Shown: piece by piece, positions 1 through 5,913 of the stretch
Layout: each line of letters opens with the position of its first letter
Position numbering within the stretch: the first letter of the stretch is position 1
Assembly: GCA_903889605.1 (NCBI GenBank)
Contig: CAISYK010000932.1
Span: 1 to 5,975, forward strand
DNA length: 5,975 nt
Direction of reading: 5' to 3'
Source of the DNA: an uncultured Bacteroidota bacterium
GTDB lineage: Bacteria; Bacteroidota; Bacteroidia; 2-12-FULL-35-15
Notes under the pieces: model-generated
The model's input: only the letters and a program-made list of their open reading frames with translations
What the model was told of the DNA's origin: nothing
The model's database searches: none
Program-made: the position numbers and the translations under genes

Positions 1-32
1 ATCAGATTTACTTAGTGGTAATTATTTCTGAT
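1..32. terminator. Imperfect hairpin at the window edge
   Basis: ATCAGA (1-6) is complementary to TCTGAT (27-32). Inside this, TA (9-10) and TTA (12-14) pair with TA (23-24) and TAA (19-21), closing a GTGG loop. That gives 11 of 14 possible pairs. A T-containing tract follows on the plus strand (36-41). It could terminate a gene lying left of the window or the leftward operon, but the stem is AT-rich with internal mismatches, so this is only a candidate. Confidence 0.3.
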
Positions 33-65
33 GTAATTTTCTAATACAATATTACAACAGAAATC

Positions 66-173
66 AGGGGAGGTAAGTACACAATGAGTGAAAGGGGAGG
101 TTCAATTACTAAACGGTCGTAAAAATGAGAAAAGCGGTATATGTTTTTGCGGTGAGAGGGGGGATTCAGTACT
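66..173 (+). repeat. Three degenerate G-rich direct repeats
   Basis: AGGGGAGGTAAGTAC (66-80), AGGGGAGGTTCAATTACT (93-110) and AGGGGGGATTCAGTACT (157-173) resemble one another. Copies two and three share a longer context beginning with GTGA. A fourth, shorter GGGAGG lies at 211-216. Spacing is irregular (27 and 64 bp), so this is not a tandem array. The first copy lies 10 nt before an ATG that opens a 12-codon frame, but such SD-like sequences are generally not used in Bacteroidota. Function is unknown. Confidence 0.35.
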
Positions 174-268
174 TTATATTTGAAGTTTATGGTTTATTAT
201 TGCTGTTAATGGGAGGTTTTAAAGGTATTCAGCATAATTGGGGTTTAATAACAGATGTTACGCTATAA
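125..268 (+). CDS. Doubtful 47-residue hydrophobic small ORF
   Basis: An ATG at 125 opens a 47-codon frame ending in TAA at 266-268, convergent with the Plug gene. The product starts MRKAVYVFAVRGG and has one hydrophobic run, YFIFEVYGLLLLLMGG (about residues 16-31), that could span a membrane. The ATG follows an A-rich stretch, which is the usual Bacteroidota start context. I recognise no family. No promoter with both elements is convincing upstream; TAATTTTC near 34-41 is only a 7/8 match to TAnnTTTG. The frame also runs through the degenerate G-rich repeat at 157-173. It may be a real small membrane protein or simply a chance frame. Confidence 0.17.
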   Translation: MRKAVYVFAVRGGIQYFIFEVYGLLLLLMGGFKGIQHNWGLITDVTL

Positions 269-305
269 ATCCTTCAGATCCTTCGGAATTTATCCGGATA
301 TAAAT
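265..305. terminator. Palindromic segment after the Plug stop codon
   Basis: TATCCGGATA (291-300) is a perfect 10-bp palindrome. ATTTAT (288-293) can also pair with ATAAAT (300-305), and ATAAATCC (265-272) with GGAATTTAT (285-293) leaving one bulged base. These alternative stems begin 11 nt past the end of the Plug reading frame, where an operon terminator is expected. There is no clear U-tract, so intrinsic termination is not proven. It would also suit a bidirectional signal if the small plus-strand ORF were real. Confidence 0.35.
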
Positions 306-315
306 AATGCAGAAA

Positions 316-1785
316 CTATTTCATAGAATTTAAACGTTTTACGCCTATTAACTGATCATAAAAAGTTCCTTGCTGACGGTGATAAACATAAATGGTATAA
401 TCGTTTTCAGTTTCGTAATGCATACCTTCAATTAATGTTTCATCAGCAGCGGCGCCGCCATCTTTTAAAAACACGTATTCATAGTTATAATAGCCTTGTT
501 TTAGATACAATGTACATTCGTAACCAAAACGTTTTGGGTTGTAATGCATCAAATTTCCCCTATTGCATTTCCATGAATTGTATGCACCGAAAACATATAA
601 ATTACCATCGGTTAACACGGCATCATACGGCAGAAAAAAATGCACATAACAATAATCTGCTTCTGCTTCACTGTTATTACCCTCCTGAATTTTTACCAAA
701 TAATTACCGTTGATATCAGGGGAGGAGTAATATCTTTTAAAACTGCGTCCTTCATCAGGTGCAAGAGTCACCTGTATTCCTGATGTATCTGTTCTCACAT
801 TGGCAATTCGTTCAGATTGATATCGTATACTTTTAATATCAAAATTTCGAAACTCATTCCCTCCGGTAAAAACATTATCCTGGTCAAAATCATATACAAG
901 TTCCATATCCTTAACAAACAAAGGCTTTAATTTGGTTTTAGCATTATCCCAATGGTTATTCTGGGTTAACACTATATTTAAATCACTGAATGGATTCATA
1001 ATAGGATAGCCCGTATGATTAATGGTAAAATCAATTTCCTGTTTAAAATTCCTGTCTGAGATAATACTTGCCGCAGTAACCTTGGCATCAATCATTATTT
1101 TATTTTGATATACCATAAACCGCCTGGTAATGGCAATATTATCCGGATTTCCATCAAGATATACTTTTAATAAATAATTGCCGGATTTGGTAATTCTGTT
1201 AGTGCTGTTTGGAAAAACAGCGTTGTAATGTGTAAATTTTTGAAGGGTATTAAATGAATACTTATAATCATTTATTGTGTTGTCAGGGAAGCCTTCAATG
1301 TATTCTGCAGCAACTAAATCGGAAGGTTCCCAATTGTAAGTGCAATGAATAATAGTGTATGAATAATTCTTCAAATCAGCATCTAAATCATCAAAACTTA
1401 ATTTCAATTTTTCTTCCGATTCAAGATTAAGGATAGGCTGAGATAATTCAAAGCTTTCATCATGCAGCTGAACAGTTTTAATATTTGAAGAGTATATATA
1501 ATCTTCATAGCGGATAGAATTATTATTGTAATAATCATCGGCGGAAGTATCTGTAATTGTATTGTTAGTGATTTGTTTTGATAATATCGATTCGGAATTT
1601 TTTAATGCAAAACAATTTGTACTGAATATGAATGAAACAATAATAATTATGGCTGCGGACAATGAATAAAAATGAGCATTTACAAAACATGGCGGGCTGT
1701 TTTTTGTAAATTCATTTTTGTAAATTAGTGATGATTCGATCTCCGTTACTGGTAAAATAGTAACAATTTGATTATTAATTAACAT
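316..1785 (-). CDS. Type IX secretion system Plug protein (DUF5103 family)
   Basis: This is the Plug subunit of the T9SS. In the characterised system, Plug closes the periplasmic side of the giant outer-membrane SprA translocon when PorV and substrate are absent. Recognition rests on family landmarks: YSYTIIHCTYNWEPSDL (141-157), EYIEGF (161-166), YKYSFNTLQKFTHYNAVFPN (174-193), SGNYLLKVYLDGN (201-213), LYVFGAYNSW (396-405), LKQGYYNYEYV (428-438), HYETENDYTIYVYHR (456-470) and FYDQLIGVKRLN (475-486). The core domain starts near residue 97 and runs to the C-terminus, so it is complete. The N-terminus is odd. A signal-peptide-like hydrophobic run (43-57, possible cleavage after FA at 59-60) is preceded by about 40 extra residues and followed by a polar, Asn-rich linker. 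The only ATG upstream of the domain is at 1785, four bases after the preceding stop. A TTG at residue 42 is the nearest alternative start. Confidence 0.93.
   Translation of the reverse strand: MLINNQIVTILPVTEIESSLIYKNEFTKNSPPCFVNAHFYSLSAAIIIIVSFIFSTNCFALKNSESILSKQITNNTITDTSADDYYNNNSIRYEDYIYSSNIKTVQLHDESFELSQPILNLESEEKLKLSFDDLDADLKNYSYTIIHCTYNWEPSDLVAAEYIEGFPDNTINDYKYSFNTLQKFTHYNAVFPNSTNRITKSGNYLLKVYLDGNPDNIAITRRFMVYQNKIMIDAKVTAASIISDRNFKQEIDFTINHTGYPIMNPFSDLNIVLTQNNHWDNAKTKLKPLFVKDMELVYDFDQDNVFTGGNEFRNFDIKSIRYQSERIANVRTDTSGIQVTLAPDEGRSFKRYYSSPDINGNYLVKIQEGNNSEAEADYCYVHFFLPYDAVLTDGNLYVFGAYNSWKCNRGNLMHYNPKRFGYECTLYLKQGYYNYEYVFLKDGGAAADETLIEGMHYETENDYTIYVYHRQQGTFYDQLIGVKRLNSMK
1678..1726. repeat. 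Inverted plus direct repeat within the 5' end of Plug
   Basis: ATTTACAAAA (1678-1687) and TTTTGTAAAT (1702-1711) form a perfect 10-bp inverted repeat around a GC-rich 14-nt loop. CA (1688-1689) and TG (1698-1699) can add two pairs after a bulge. The right arm belongs to a 12-bp direct repeat, TTTTTGTAAATT, at 1701-1712 and 1715-1726 (14-bp period). On the minus strand the hairpin is followed by CTCATTTTTATT, so it resembles a terminator or attenuator. It lies over codons for residues 20-36 of Plug, in the unusual N-terminal extension. Confidence 0.55.
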
Positions 1786-1789
1786 ATAA

Positions 1790-3655
1790 TTAATACTTTA
1801 AATATTGTTCGTATAAGATTTGTAAATATGCTTTTGCCTGAGATAGAATGGTATCATTTAAGGTGTTTTGAGTCTTAGGCTGCAGTTCCTCAATTTTTTT
1901 CGATTTAAATGCATACACGATATTTTGTTCGGGAGCAATCCATCCTAAGGCATTTTCATTAGAATAATATGCAAATCCTTTTACGCTTTCATTAAAAACA
2001 TCTTTGCTCCAAACAAATTCTTGGTGCGGCAATTTTAATGCGCCTAAAATGATTGCCGGTATGTCATTTTGATTAGTTATTTTGTCGAAGGTTTTACCTC
2101 TTAAGTTATCAGCAAGTGCGCCGCCTGTAATCATTGCAGTAATTCTGCGGCCTTCGGGGAAATCCATGTTTCTGTTTTTTGGTAAACGATGGCCGTGATC
2201 GGCTACCAAAATATACAAGGTGTTTTTATACCATTGCTGTTTTTTGGCTTCATTAAAATAATTAAACAAACAATAATCAGTGTAATATGCTGCTTTTTTA
2301 AAGCGCTCCTGTTCCTCTCCTCCATTAAAAGGTGTCTGCATTGTAACTTCGAATGGTTCGTGGGTACTCAATGTTAATACAACAGAAAAGAATGGCTGTT
2401 TTTCTTCTTTTAATCCTTCGAGCTGTTTCATGAAAACATATTCGTCATGCGCGCCCCATTTACTGTTTAATTGATTTTTATCGAAATTGTTTTTATCGGC
2501 TATCTTTTCGAAATGAGTATTCAAAAGATATGATTTCATATTTGCAAATTCTATTTCTCCGCCATAATAAAATGAGGATTGATAGCCTAGTTTTCCTAAA
2601 TCTACATTCAGAGAAGGTAATTGTTCCGCCTTACTGGGAACTGTAATAATAGAATTATTGGGTTGTGCAGGAAAACCGCTTAATATAGATACCAATCCTT
2701 GTTCAGTTCTGAATCCGCTGCTGTACATTTGGGTAAACAATAAACCATCTTTAGTTAATTCATCAAAATGAGGTGTGACGTCATTTTCACCCCCTAATGC
2801 CTTTATAATATCGGAAGTCCAGCTTTCGAGAACAATAATTACAATATTCGGCTTTTTGTTTTTTGTTAAAATGTGTGTTTTCTTAGATGAAACTTGAAAT
2901 AAATTTTCAGTAATGCTTTTTGCATTTTTAGAATCCATAAATAGATATGGATTTATGTTGTCGTTTGACTCAACAAAACTATGTGCTAAATACCAAATAT
3001 TATTAGTTGCAATATGATTATTGATCTGGAGAGTGGAATAATAGGCGCTGCTTTCATTTATAGGTGCCAGTTGAAATCCGCCTCGGTAACCGACAATTAA
3101 AAGGGCAGGTATTATTATAATCTGACTTATTTTTATTTTTTTATTTTCAATAGGATACGAAAAATTAGTCATGAATTTACGGTAGAATTTAAACCCAATA
3201 AAAATAAAAACACCGCACATAATAATTAAAAGCAAAACAGACCATAATGAAATAAATGTCAGTACTTCCTGTGGATATAATAAATAATTAAATGCTCGTG
3301 CGCTTAAAGGGGTACCCCATTCACCGTACATTTCCATATTTGCAATACTTAATATCGAAACAATTGAAATAACTGCGATATTAAAACCAAGGTTCACAAG
3401 ATGGATAAATCTGTGTTTATAAAACTGCTGAAATGCCCAAAGTAAAAATGGTATTGTGATTGCTGCACAAGCTGTAGAAAAATCCAGCCGCAAAGCGTAA
3501 AAAAAGCCTAAAACAGTTTCGGAATGCTGACTATTTGGGATTTTTGTATGGTGATAAATAATGAAAAACAATCTGAAAAGTGCAAAAAACAGCATCCAGA
3601 AAATAAGCAGTCTTATCAAAAAATGTATTCTAATAGAAGTTAATTTTTCTTTCAT
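1790..3655 (-). CDS. LtaS-like membrane phosphotransferase (sulfatase domain)
   Basis: This is a polytopic inner-membrane enzyme of the LTA synthase family (COG1368-type, alkaline phosphatase superfamily). About five membrane segments are visible (roughly 11-35, 50-75, 84-105, 132-156, 178-190). The catalytic domain follows from about residue 268 and should face the periplasm. Landmarks are IVIIVLESW with metal ligand Glu277, SSGFRTEQGLVSILSG with the probable nucleophile Thr317, LSTHEPF (His432) and ADHGHR with Asp486-His487. These match the Glu/Thr/Asp/His site of LtaS. The Trp-Asn-Arg substrate motif of Gram-positive LtaS is replaced by FYYGGEIEFANMKSY (363-376). The length of 621 residues fits the family. 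Bacteroidota do not make classical lipoteichoic acid, so the substrate is unknown; phosphoglycerol or phosphoethanolamine transfer to a glycolipid, glycan or lipid A is possible. The start overlaps the preceding stop (ATGA), supporting translational coupling. Confidence 0.92.
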   Translation of the reverse strand: MKEKLTSIRIHFLIRLLIFWMLFFALFRLFFIIYHHTKIPNSQHSETVLGFFYALRLDFSTACAAITIPFLLWAFQQFYKHRFIHLVNLGFNIAVISIVSILSIANMEMYGEWGTPLSARAFNYLLYPQEVLTFISLWSVLLLIIMCGVFIFIGFKFYRKFMTNFSYPIENKKIKISQIIIIPALLIVGYRGGFQLAPINESSAYYSTLQINNHIATNNIWYLAHSFVESNDNINPYLFMDSKNAKSITENLFQVSSKKTHILTKNKKPNIVIIVLESWTSDIIKALGGENDVTPHFDELTKDGLLFTQMYSSGFRTEQGLVSILSGFPAQPNNSIITVPSKAEQLPSLNVDLGKLGYQSSFYYGGEIEFANMKSYLLNTHFEKIADKNNFDKNQLNSKWGAHDEYVFMKQLEGLKEEKQPFFSVVLTLSTHEPFEVTMQTPFNGGEEQERFKKAAYYTDYCLFNYFNEAKKQQWYKNTLYILVADHGHRLPKNRNMDFPEGRRITAMITGGALADNLRGKTFDKITNQNDIPAIILGALKLPHQEFVWSKDVFNESVKGFAYYSNENALGWIAPEQNIVYAFKSKKIEELQPKTQNTLNDTILSQAKAYLQILYEQYLKY

Positions 3656-4383
3656 TTTAAAAACAGCTGCCCAGCCCCTTTCTTAGTTTCCTGAACGATT
3701 ACAGGATTTCCATAACAATATACATCACCAATATAATCAATCAGGCAGGTTAAATTGGCAGTATTAACATAACATAAACCTGTAGTAAATGTATGAACCC
3801 ATGTAGAATTAGTATGTAAATCTTTACAATTTAAAAAAGCCGTGCCTCCAATATCACAATCATGTTCATTGGTAGTTCCTAATAAAGTTATATCGCCGGA
3901 ACCATGCATGTGCGAGGTTACTTTTAAATTATTTACTGTCAATTCAATATTACCTGAATTTTTTGTCCGAACATCAAACATGTCTGTTGTAATGGTGTTT
4001 AGCCCTTTAATGTTTCCTGTTCCATCTGAAGTGATATATTTTATTACAGGCATTTTAATATAAACATTAAATGGTTTATTATAACTGCGTGTCCAGTTGC
4101 AGCGATTTTTATTTCTAATGAATAAAGTTCCATCGGTGACCACCGTTTCAATAAGAGGAACAATATTTTCGCCAGCCTCCACTGTAACCTCAAAAGCGGA
4201 ATCCTGGGTAATAAATACATTTAGATTGTTTTCAACCTGCACTTTGTCAAAACCAATGATTGTGCGCGTTTCAGAAATAATTGATCCGGTACGTTTAATA
4301 CAATCGCACCTGTTTTCTTTCTTGCAGTCTGAAAAAAGAATAGTTAACAAAATTGCAGTACTGATTTTAATAAATTTAAGCAT
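3652..4383 (-). CDS. Head-GIN (DUF2807) putative lipoprotein
   Basis: This 243-residue exported protein has a head-GIN domain (DUF2807, often annotated putative auto-transporter adhesin), a beta-helix-like fold found widely in Bacteroidota surface or periplasmic proteins. Its molecular function is not established. The N-terminus has a basic, hydrophobic signal (LKFIKISTAILLTILFSDC) ending at Cys20 followed by KKEN. This looks like a lipoprotein signal, but the box FSDC has Asp at -1 and Phe at -3, which is atypical. The domain runs from about 43 to the end: FDKVQVENNLNVFITQDS (45-62), VEAGENIVPLIET (68-80), NRCNWTRSYNKPF (93-105), then repeated short strands with turns such as SDGTGNIKG, KNSGNIEL and GSGDITLLG. 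Cys26, Cys28 and Cys95 could pair in the periplasm. It is first in the operon, starting after an A-rich leader. Confidence 0.88.
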   Translation of the reverse strand: MLKFIKISTAILLTILFSDCKKENRCDCIKRTGSIISETRTIIGFDKVQVENNLNVFITQDSAFEVTVEAGENIVPLIETVVTDGTLFIRNKNRCNWTRSYNKPFNVYIKMPVIKYITSDGTGNIKGLNTITTDMFDVRTKNSGNIELTVNNLKVTSHMHGSGDITLLGTTNEHDCDIGGTAFLNCKDLHTNSTWVHTFTTGLCYVNTANLTCLIDYIGDVYCYGNPVIVQETKKGAGQLFLK

Positions 4384-4417
4384 TTTATTTTCAATAATAT
4401 AAAGACCTTATCTCATT

Positions 4418-4435
4418 ATCTGCATCTGGGCAGAT
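4418..4435. promoter_or_regulatory. Dyad upstream of the head-GIN/LtaS/Plug operon
   Basis: ATCTGC (4418-4423) and GCAGAT (4430-4435) form a perfect 6-bp inverted repeat with a 6-nt spacer, and ATCTG also occurs as a direct repeat (4418 and 4424). It lies 35-52 nt before the head-GIN start codon. It could be an operator or a hairpin in the 5' leader. No regulator is encoded in the window, so the role is inferred from position only. Confidence 0.35.
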
Positions 4436-4524
4436 TTATTATTTGAGTAAAGATATTTAAGTTGTTTTTTTAGTATATATGATCATTAAAATTATTTTGC
4501 AACCCTTTTCTTTATTATTTGATG

Positions 4525-4540
4525 TCTATCAGAAGATAGA
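4525..4540 (-). terminator. Small hairpin after the deacylase stop codon
   Basis: TCTATC (4525-4530) and GATAGA (4535-4540) form a 6-bp stem with a 4-nt loop, 28 bp beyond the deacylase stop codon in the direction of transcription. The sequence after it is A-rich rather than U-rich, so it is a weak terminator candidate. It supports the view that the deacylase and the three-gene operon are separate transcription units. Confidence 0.28.
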
Positions 4541-4568
4541 ACAATGGCTGAGCTTTCAACCCCTAAAC

Positions 4569-5678
4569 TTAAAATTGATACCCTACACCCCATTCAAAAT
4601 AATCTGCTTTCGCCCAATGTGTAAGAAGCGTTAAATTTGCAACAATATGCTTGGTGATTAAATACCTCAAACCTATACGATGAAAAAATATTCCATTATA
4701 GGCTTGTTTTTTATAAAAATAAACGCCAAAATCTATCGGCAGGGAAAGTCGATTCATATTAAAAGAATAACTGATTTTTGCTCCGGCCTGAATAATATCA
4801 GAAGCTCCGGCATTTTTAACAGAATCGTTTATCCAAACTTGTTTGGTTGCATTATTATATGCCATTTCTATTCCGCCGCCCAATTTGTTTTTATAATTTA
4901 ATATTCTGTATACATTTGCCTGTAATCCATAAGCAAGATATTCAGGACCACCTGGATTTTCTAACTGTTTAATTCCAAAAACCCCAATTACAGAAGGCTG
5001 CCATATTTTTTTTAACGGAGGGATGGAATCTTTTTTAAAGGTACAAATTTTATTCCCAAATGCATAAGAAAGTCCTAAATTGATTGTAACCATGTTTAAT
5101 CCCAAGTTTGGCGTTTTCATAGCAGCGTTGGAAGCATGAGTAAGGCCAACCCCCGAGTCCAATCTCCATGATTTTGAAAGCATAACATCTGAATTTAATC
5201 GTAAATTAATAAATGCATTAAAATGTGAACCAATTGCACCATTTTGATGATTCTCAATCCTGTCAAATGCTTTTGTTAAATAAGCCAAACCTAATCCCAT
5301 ACGTAAATATAGAGAAGCTTTTCGATTAAGTTTATTTAGTCGAATATTGGTATAAGGATATAAAGCCTCCAAATTTCCAAGCTGTTGTGGGTTTGCCAAA
5401 TATAAATGTAAAAACCCAACTCCTATCTCGGGATATTTATGAATCTGCTCCCAAGTTTTACATCCTTCTGTACGAAAAATGTAATTTAGCTCACCTCCGT
5501 AAATATGACCCTTAATAAGATTAGCCATATTATTTCGGTGACTAATGATATAACCAAAATGGCTCTGTCCTGAAATTAGGAAATCATGGCTTGGTACATT
5601 TTGTGCATTTGAAAAGGTCGATATCACCAATAGAATCAATATTGTTAATACCTTAAAGAAATTTATTGGTTTATACAT
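4569..5678 (-). CDS. PagL-like lipid A deacylase (acyloxyacyl hydrolase)
   Basis: This is an outer-membrane beta-barrel protein of the PagL / acyloxyacyl hydrolase family as found in Bacteroidota. PagL proper removes the 3-O-linked acyl chain from lipid A. A signal peptide covers residues 1-25 (hydrophobic 8-20, FSNA-QN cleavage). Landmarks are HIYGGELNYIFR (58-69), KTWEQIHKYPEIGVGF (74-89), LANPQQLGN (94-102), DSGVGLTHASNAAMKTPNLG (174-193) and LTHWAKADYFEWGVGYQF at the C-terminus. His181 and Ser183 in the HAS motif match the PagL His-x-Ser pair. The third residue of the triad, a Glu 14 positions after the His in PagL, would fall on Asn195. At 369 residues it is about twice the length of proteobacterial PagL, with a second block of barrel strands (about 225-369). 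The terminal Phe fits an outer-membrane barrel. A promoter match lies just upstream. Specificity for the 3-O position is inferred. Confidence 0.88.
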   Translation of the reverse strand: MYKPINFFKVLTILILLVISTFSNAQNVPSHDFLISGQSHFGYIISHRNNMANLIKGHIYGGELNYIFRTEGCKTWEQIHKYPEIGVGFLHLYLANPQQLGNLEALYPYTNIRLNKLNRKASLYLRMGLGLAYLTKAFDRIENHQNGAIGSHFNAFINLRLNSDVMLSKSWRLDSGVGLTHASNAAMKTPNLGLNMVTINLGLSYAFGNKICTFKKDSIPPLKKIWQPSVIGVFGIKQLENPGGPEYLAYGLQANVYRILNYKNKLGGGIEMAYNNATKQVWINDSVKNAGASDIIQAGAKISYSFNMNRLSLPIDFGVYFYKKQAYNGIFFHRIGLRYLITKHIVANLTLLTHWAKADYFEWGVGYQF

Positions 5679-5704
5679 TTGAAAATATGATAGATCTAAT
5701 ACTG

Positions 5705-5712
5705 CAAAATTA
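5705..5712 (-). promoter_or_regulatory. Bacteroidota -7 element for the deacylase gene
   Basis: On the minus strand TAATTTTG, followed by CAG, matches the Bacteroidota consensus TAnnTTTG exactly and its frequent TTTGCA extension. It predicts transcription starting near 5698-5701, giving a leader of about 20 nt before the ATG at 5678. The -33 partner is weak: GTTG at 22 bp or TTTC at 16 bp spacing, against an expected TTTG at about 19-21. Confidence 0.55.
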
Positions 5713-5749
5713 TTAAAATTATTGGCTTGAAAGGCAACAGCACAATTAA

Positions 5750-5797
5750 CGAATTTACATGATTTTTCCTGAACAAGCCAGATAATTTGTAAATTCG
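5750..5797. repeat. Perfect 10-bp inverted repeat with 28-nt spacer
   Basis: CGAATTTACA (5750-5759) is the exact reverse complement of TGTAAATTCG (5788-5797). The spacer includes a small CTG/CAG mini-dyad. It lies about 38 bp upstream of the deacylase -7 element and could be an operator, a terminator of a gene to the right, or part of a repeat element. Its GAATTTACA core recurs in the repeat within the 5' end of the Plug gene (1705-1713, minus strand). Confidence 0.5.
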
Positions 5798-5878
5798 AAA
5801 CTGTTTACGAACGTCGCCATAACCATAACAAAGTAGTGGAACGCTTACAAACCTCAATGCCGCAGAGCTGCTTTGTGG

Positions 5879-5910
5879 TTTAATGAGGGGTGCAATATTC
5901 TTTAGATTTG
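5879..5910 (+). promoter_or_regulatory. Rightward Bacteroidota promoter candidate
   Basis: TAGATTTG (5903-5910) followed by CA matches TAnnTTTGCA. TTTA (5879-5882) lies 20 bp upstream, one mismatch from TTTG at normal spacing. It points out of the window, divergent from the deacylase. A nested dyad (AAACC/GGTTT at 5849-5853 and 5877-5881, with GCAG/CTGC at 5862-5871 inside) overlaps its upstream edge and could be a regulatory site. Confidence 0.45.
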
Positions 5911-5913
5911 CAG

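Larger units (their letters stand above)
1..315. other. Non-coding stretch downstream of the Plug gene
   Basis: This stretch has no confident gene. It contains an imperfect hairpin at its left end, three related G-rich motifs, one weak 47-codon plus-strand ORF and a palindromic segment next to the Plug stop codon. I looked for tRNA-like cloverleaves, longer ORFs on both strands and insertion-sequence ends and saw none. The G-rich clusters stand out against AT-rich surroundings. Confidence 0.6.
316..4383 (-). other. Three-gene operon: head-GIN, LtaS-like, T9SS Plug
   Basis: Three minus-strand genes are nearly contiguous. The head-GIN stop codon overlaps the LtaS-like start in an ATGA (3652-3655). 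The LtaS-like stop (TAA, 1790-1792) is separated from the Plug ATG (1783-1785) by only four bases. Transcriptional and probably translational coupling is strongly implied. A promoter would lie in 4384-4568, where TATTATTG (4399 to 4392) is a 7/8 match to TAnnTTTG but lacks a clear -33 partner. Confidence 0.8.

Noticed and set aside
66..86. Shine-Dalgarno plus ATG (84) start of a gene
   Set aside because: The frame from ATG 84 ends after 12 codons at 120-122, and Bacteroidota rarely rely on Shine-Dalgarno sites.
66..216. G-quadruplex formed by the four G-runs
   Set aside because: The runs are separated by tens of bases, too far for a typical intramolecular quadruplex.
435..713. 92-codon plus-strand frame opposite the Plug gene
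   Set aside because: It lies wholly antisense to well-conserved Plug core sequence and its product (rich in His, Asn and Tyr) resembles no family.
2189..2377. 62-codon plus-strand frame opposite the LtaS-like gene
   Set aside because: It is antisense to the catalytic domain, and its hydrophobic start is the complement of conserved codons around the ADHGH motif.
3842..4402. Two plus-strand frames opposite the head-GIN gene (3842-4063 and 4097-4402)
   Set aside because: Both are antisense to a recognised domain and have no promoter or family signal.
4680..4901. 73-codon plus-strand frame opposite the deacylase
   Set aside because: It is antisense to barrel strands of a recognised outer-membrane protein and shows no independent coding evidence.
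5773..5883. Plus-strand frame containing ERRHNHNK, vaguely like the ERRxxxHN stretch of GIY-YIG nucleases
   Set aside because: It is only about 35 codons, lacks a start codon early in the frame, lies upstream of the candidate promoter and would be in the wrong order relative to the YVYI-like start.
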